DNA from: Maritalea sp047634455
GTDB taxonomy: Bacteria > Pseudomonadota > Alphaproteobacteria > Rhizobiales > Devosiaceae
Assembly: GCF_047634455.1 (NCBI RefSeq)
Contig: NZ_JBLIAI010000099.1
Span: 1-6,124 of the forward strand
Reading direction: 5' to 3'
Length of the DNA: 6,124 nucleotides
Notes under the pieces: generated by a model
What the model was told of the DNA's origin: nothing
Databases searched by the model: none
Seen by the model: only the letters and a program-made list of their open reading frames with translations
Translations under genes and position numbers: made by a program
Shown: positions 5,679 through 6,124 of the stretch, piece by piece
Layout of the letters: the number at the start of each line of letters is the position of its first letter
How positions within the stretch are numbered: the first letter of the stretch is position 1

Positions 5679-5806
5679 AAGCCGATCCGCAGCGTCTGAA
5701 TATATTTAGACTTGCGGATCGGCTGCACAAAACCGTTTCAGAAATTGAGCAAATGAGCGTTGATGAATTCAACGGCTGGATTGCGTACTGCCAACTCAAA
5801 AAGTAA
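5343..5806 (+). CDS. Tail assembly chaperone G-T fusion made by programmed -1 frameshift
   Basis: The inferred product is join(5343..5675, 5675..5806), 154 residues: 111 from the G frame and 43 in the -1 frame. The slip occurs on A AAA AAC at 5669-5675, after which CTA at 5675 is the next codon. The T part begins LKADPQRLNIFRLADRLHKT and continues SVDEFNGWIAYCQLKK before TAA at 5804. A short helical C-terminal segment of the form 'LADRL..TV.E...MS..EF..WIAY..L' is typical of T domains in phages of this class. The T segment has no convincing start of its own, as its only early in-frame ATG (5753) lies within the domain, so it makes sense only as a fusion. In lambda, GT binds the tube protein and brings it to the G-coated tape measure. 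The tape measure gene starts 4 bases after the T stop. Confidence 0.85.
5633..5652 (+). repeat. Small perfect hairpin 16 bases upstream of the slippery site
   Basis: TGAGATGA (5633-5640) and TCATCTCA (5645-5652) are exact inverted copies around an AAAA loop, inside the G coding frame. It may form in the mRNA behind or under the ribosome near the frameshift site. A role is not shown by sequence; it could be chance in coding DNA. Confidence 0.45.
5669..5675 (+). promoter_or_regulatory. -1 ribosomal frameshift slippery heptamer A AAA AAC
   Basis: In the zero frame the codons are GCA AAA AAC TAA, so the bases 5669-5675 form an exact X XXY YYZ heptamer (A AAA AAC) and the stop codon follows directly. 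A -1 slip lets both tRNAs re-pair on AAA and AAA and opens the 43-codon T frame. A stop codon next to the slip site can enforce pausing. Confidence 0.88.
5680..5724 (+). promoter_or_regulatory. Frameshift-stimulating RNA stem-loop
   Basis: AGCCGATCCGCA (5680-5691) is perfectly complementary to TGCGGATCGGCT (5713-5724), a 12-bp stem. Inside it, GTCTGAA (5694-5700) can pair with TTTAGAC (5705-5711) with one G-U, giving an extended bulged hairpin with a UAUA tip. The stem begins 4 bases after the slippery heptamer, slightly closer than the 5-9 bases usual for such elements. No U-run follows the stem, so it is not an intrinsic terminator. Confidence 0.82.
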
Positions 5807-5810
5807 TGAC

Positions 5811-6124
5811 ATGATCAAAGAAATGTTGTGGCGCATCAAGGGTGACAATAAGACCCGTCCGGCGTTCGCTGGGTTTATGCAGGATTTGGACAAGTCCTCG
5901 GGCAAGATTGCTGTTGCTGATCGTAACATGGCGGAATTTGCCGGATCCATTCGTTCAACAGCCAACATCATTCGCGGCGGGGTTTTTGTTGGTGCGCTAA
6001 CGGCTGGTGTTGCTGCACTAAATACGGCGGCACAAAGTGTTGCCGACCTTGCAGCAGAAGCACAAACCGCTGGTGTAAATTTTGAGGCATTCCAAGAATT
6101 GAAGTTTGCGGCAGATCAAAAGCG
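5811..6124 (+). CDS. Tail tape measure protein, N-terminal part (3' end outside window)
   Basis: The frame is open from ATG 5811 to the window edge, giving 104 residues. The start lies 4 bases after the T-frame stop; an earlier ATG at 5807 meets a stop after two codons. There is no strong Shine-Dalgarno, only the A-rich end of the T gene, so coupling to the preceding translation is likely. Residues 7-26 (WRIKGDNKTRPAFAGFMQDL) resemble the N-terminus of lambda-type tape measures. A hydrophobic segment at about 53-72 (IIRGGVFVGALTAGVAALNT) is followed by AAEAQTAGVNFEAFQELKFA, close to the 'AGVS.EAFQELKYAA' motif common in these proteins. Tape measures set tail length, are chaperoned by G/GT, and are ejected ahead of the DNA. 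Position straight after the chaperone pair makes the call firm despite truncation. Confidence 0.9.
   Translation, partial: MIKEMLWRIKGDNKTRPAFAGFMQDLDKSSGKIAVADRNMAEFAGSIRSTANIIRGGVFVGALTAGVAALNTAAQSVADLAAEAQTAGVNFEAFQELKFAADQK

Noticed and set aside
5680..5724. The 12-bp hairpin as a transcription terminator
   Set aside because: No U-run follows, it lies inside the T coding frame, and the tape measure gene must be transcribed through it. A frameshift stimulator explains it better.
1..6124. CRISPR arrays, tRNA genes, insertion sequences, attachment sites, or toxin-antitoxin and defence genes
   Set aside because: I found no regular repeats, tRNA-like folds, transposase motifs or terminal inverted repeats, and coding sequence fills the window apart from the 75-base gap after the capsid gene.

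Overview
The window is a piece of a tailed-phage or prophage structural operon. Every gene lies on the + strand, and the order is the canonical head-to-tail one: portal (C-terminal part only), S49 head-maturation protease with a scaffold nested in its 3' end, capsid decoration protein, major capsid protein, three small genes at the head/head-tail boundary, tail terminator-like protein, tail tube protein, tail assembly chaperone with a programmed -1 frameshift extension, and the start of the tape measure protein. The tail genes (tube, G/GT chaperone, tape measure) point to a long-tailed, siphovirus-like particle. No sheath or contractile-tail gene is visible here.

The host is probably a proteobacterium and perhaps an alphaproteobacterium. 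This rests only on the general look of the proteins (lambda-type portal, Mu gpT-type capsid, GT chaperone), balanced base composition and AGGAG-type ribosome binding sites, so taxonomy is low confidence. No integrase, attachment site, host gene, tRNA, CRISPR array or insertion sequence is present, so the window cannot show whether this is a free phage or a prophage.

Layout: 1-704 portal end; 701-2092 protease, with an in-frame internal start at 1595 that should give a 165-residue scaffold; 2092-2514 decoration protein; 2527-3459 major capsid protein; 3494-3517 intrinsic terminator; 3535-4023 an unrecognised protein with a signal-peptide-like N-terminus and a coiled coil; 3998-4192 a small basic protein; 4164-4493 head-tail connector; 4490-4936 tail terminator-like protein; 4948-5343 tail tube; 5343-5678 chaperone G, extended to 5806 as G-T by slippage on A AAA AAC at 5669-5675; 5811 to the end, tape measure. 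Most neighbours overlap by 1-29 bases or are a few bases apart, which indicates one translationally coupled operon. The main break is the 75-base gap after the capsid gene, which holds the terminator.

The genes fit one assembly pathway. Portal, scaffold and capsid protein form the procapsid, the protease clears the scaffold, and decoration protein stabilises the shell. Connectors close the head, while the G/GT chaperones load the tape measure so that the tube protein can polymerise around it. The most informative non-gene structure is the frameshift cassette: SD-like element, slippery heptamer, adjacent stop codon and a perfect 12-bp downstream stem. I see no clearly new defence or accessory system. 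The least explained gene is the signal-peptide/coiled-coil protein at 3535-4023.
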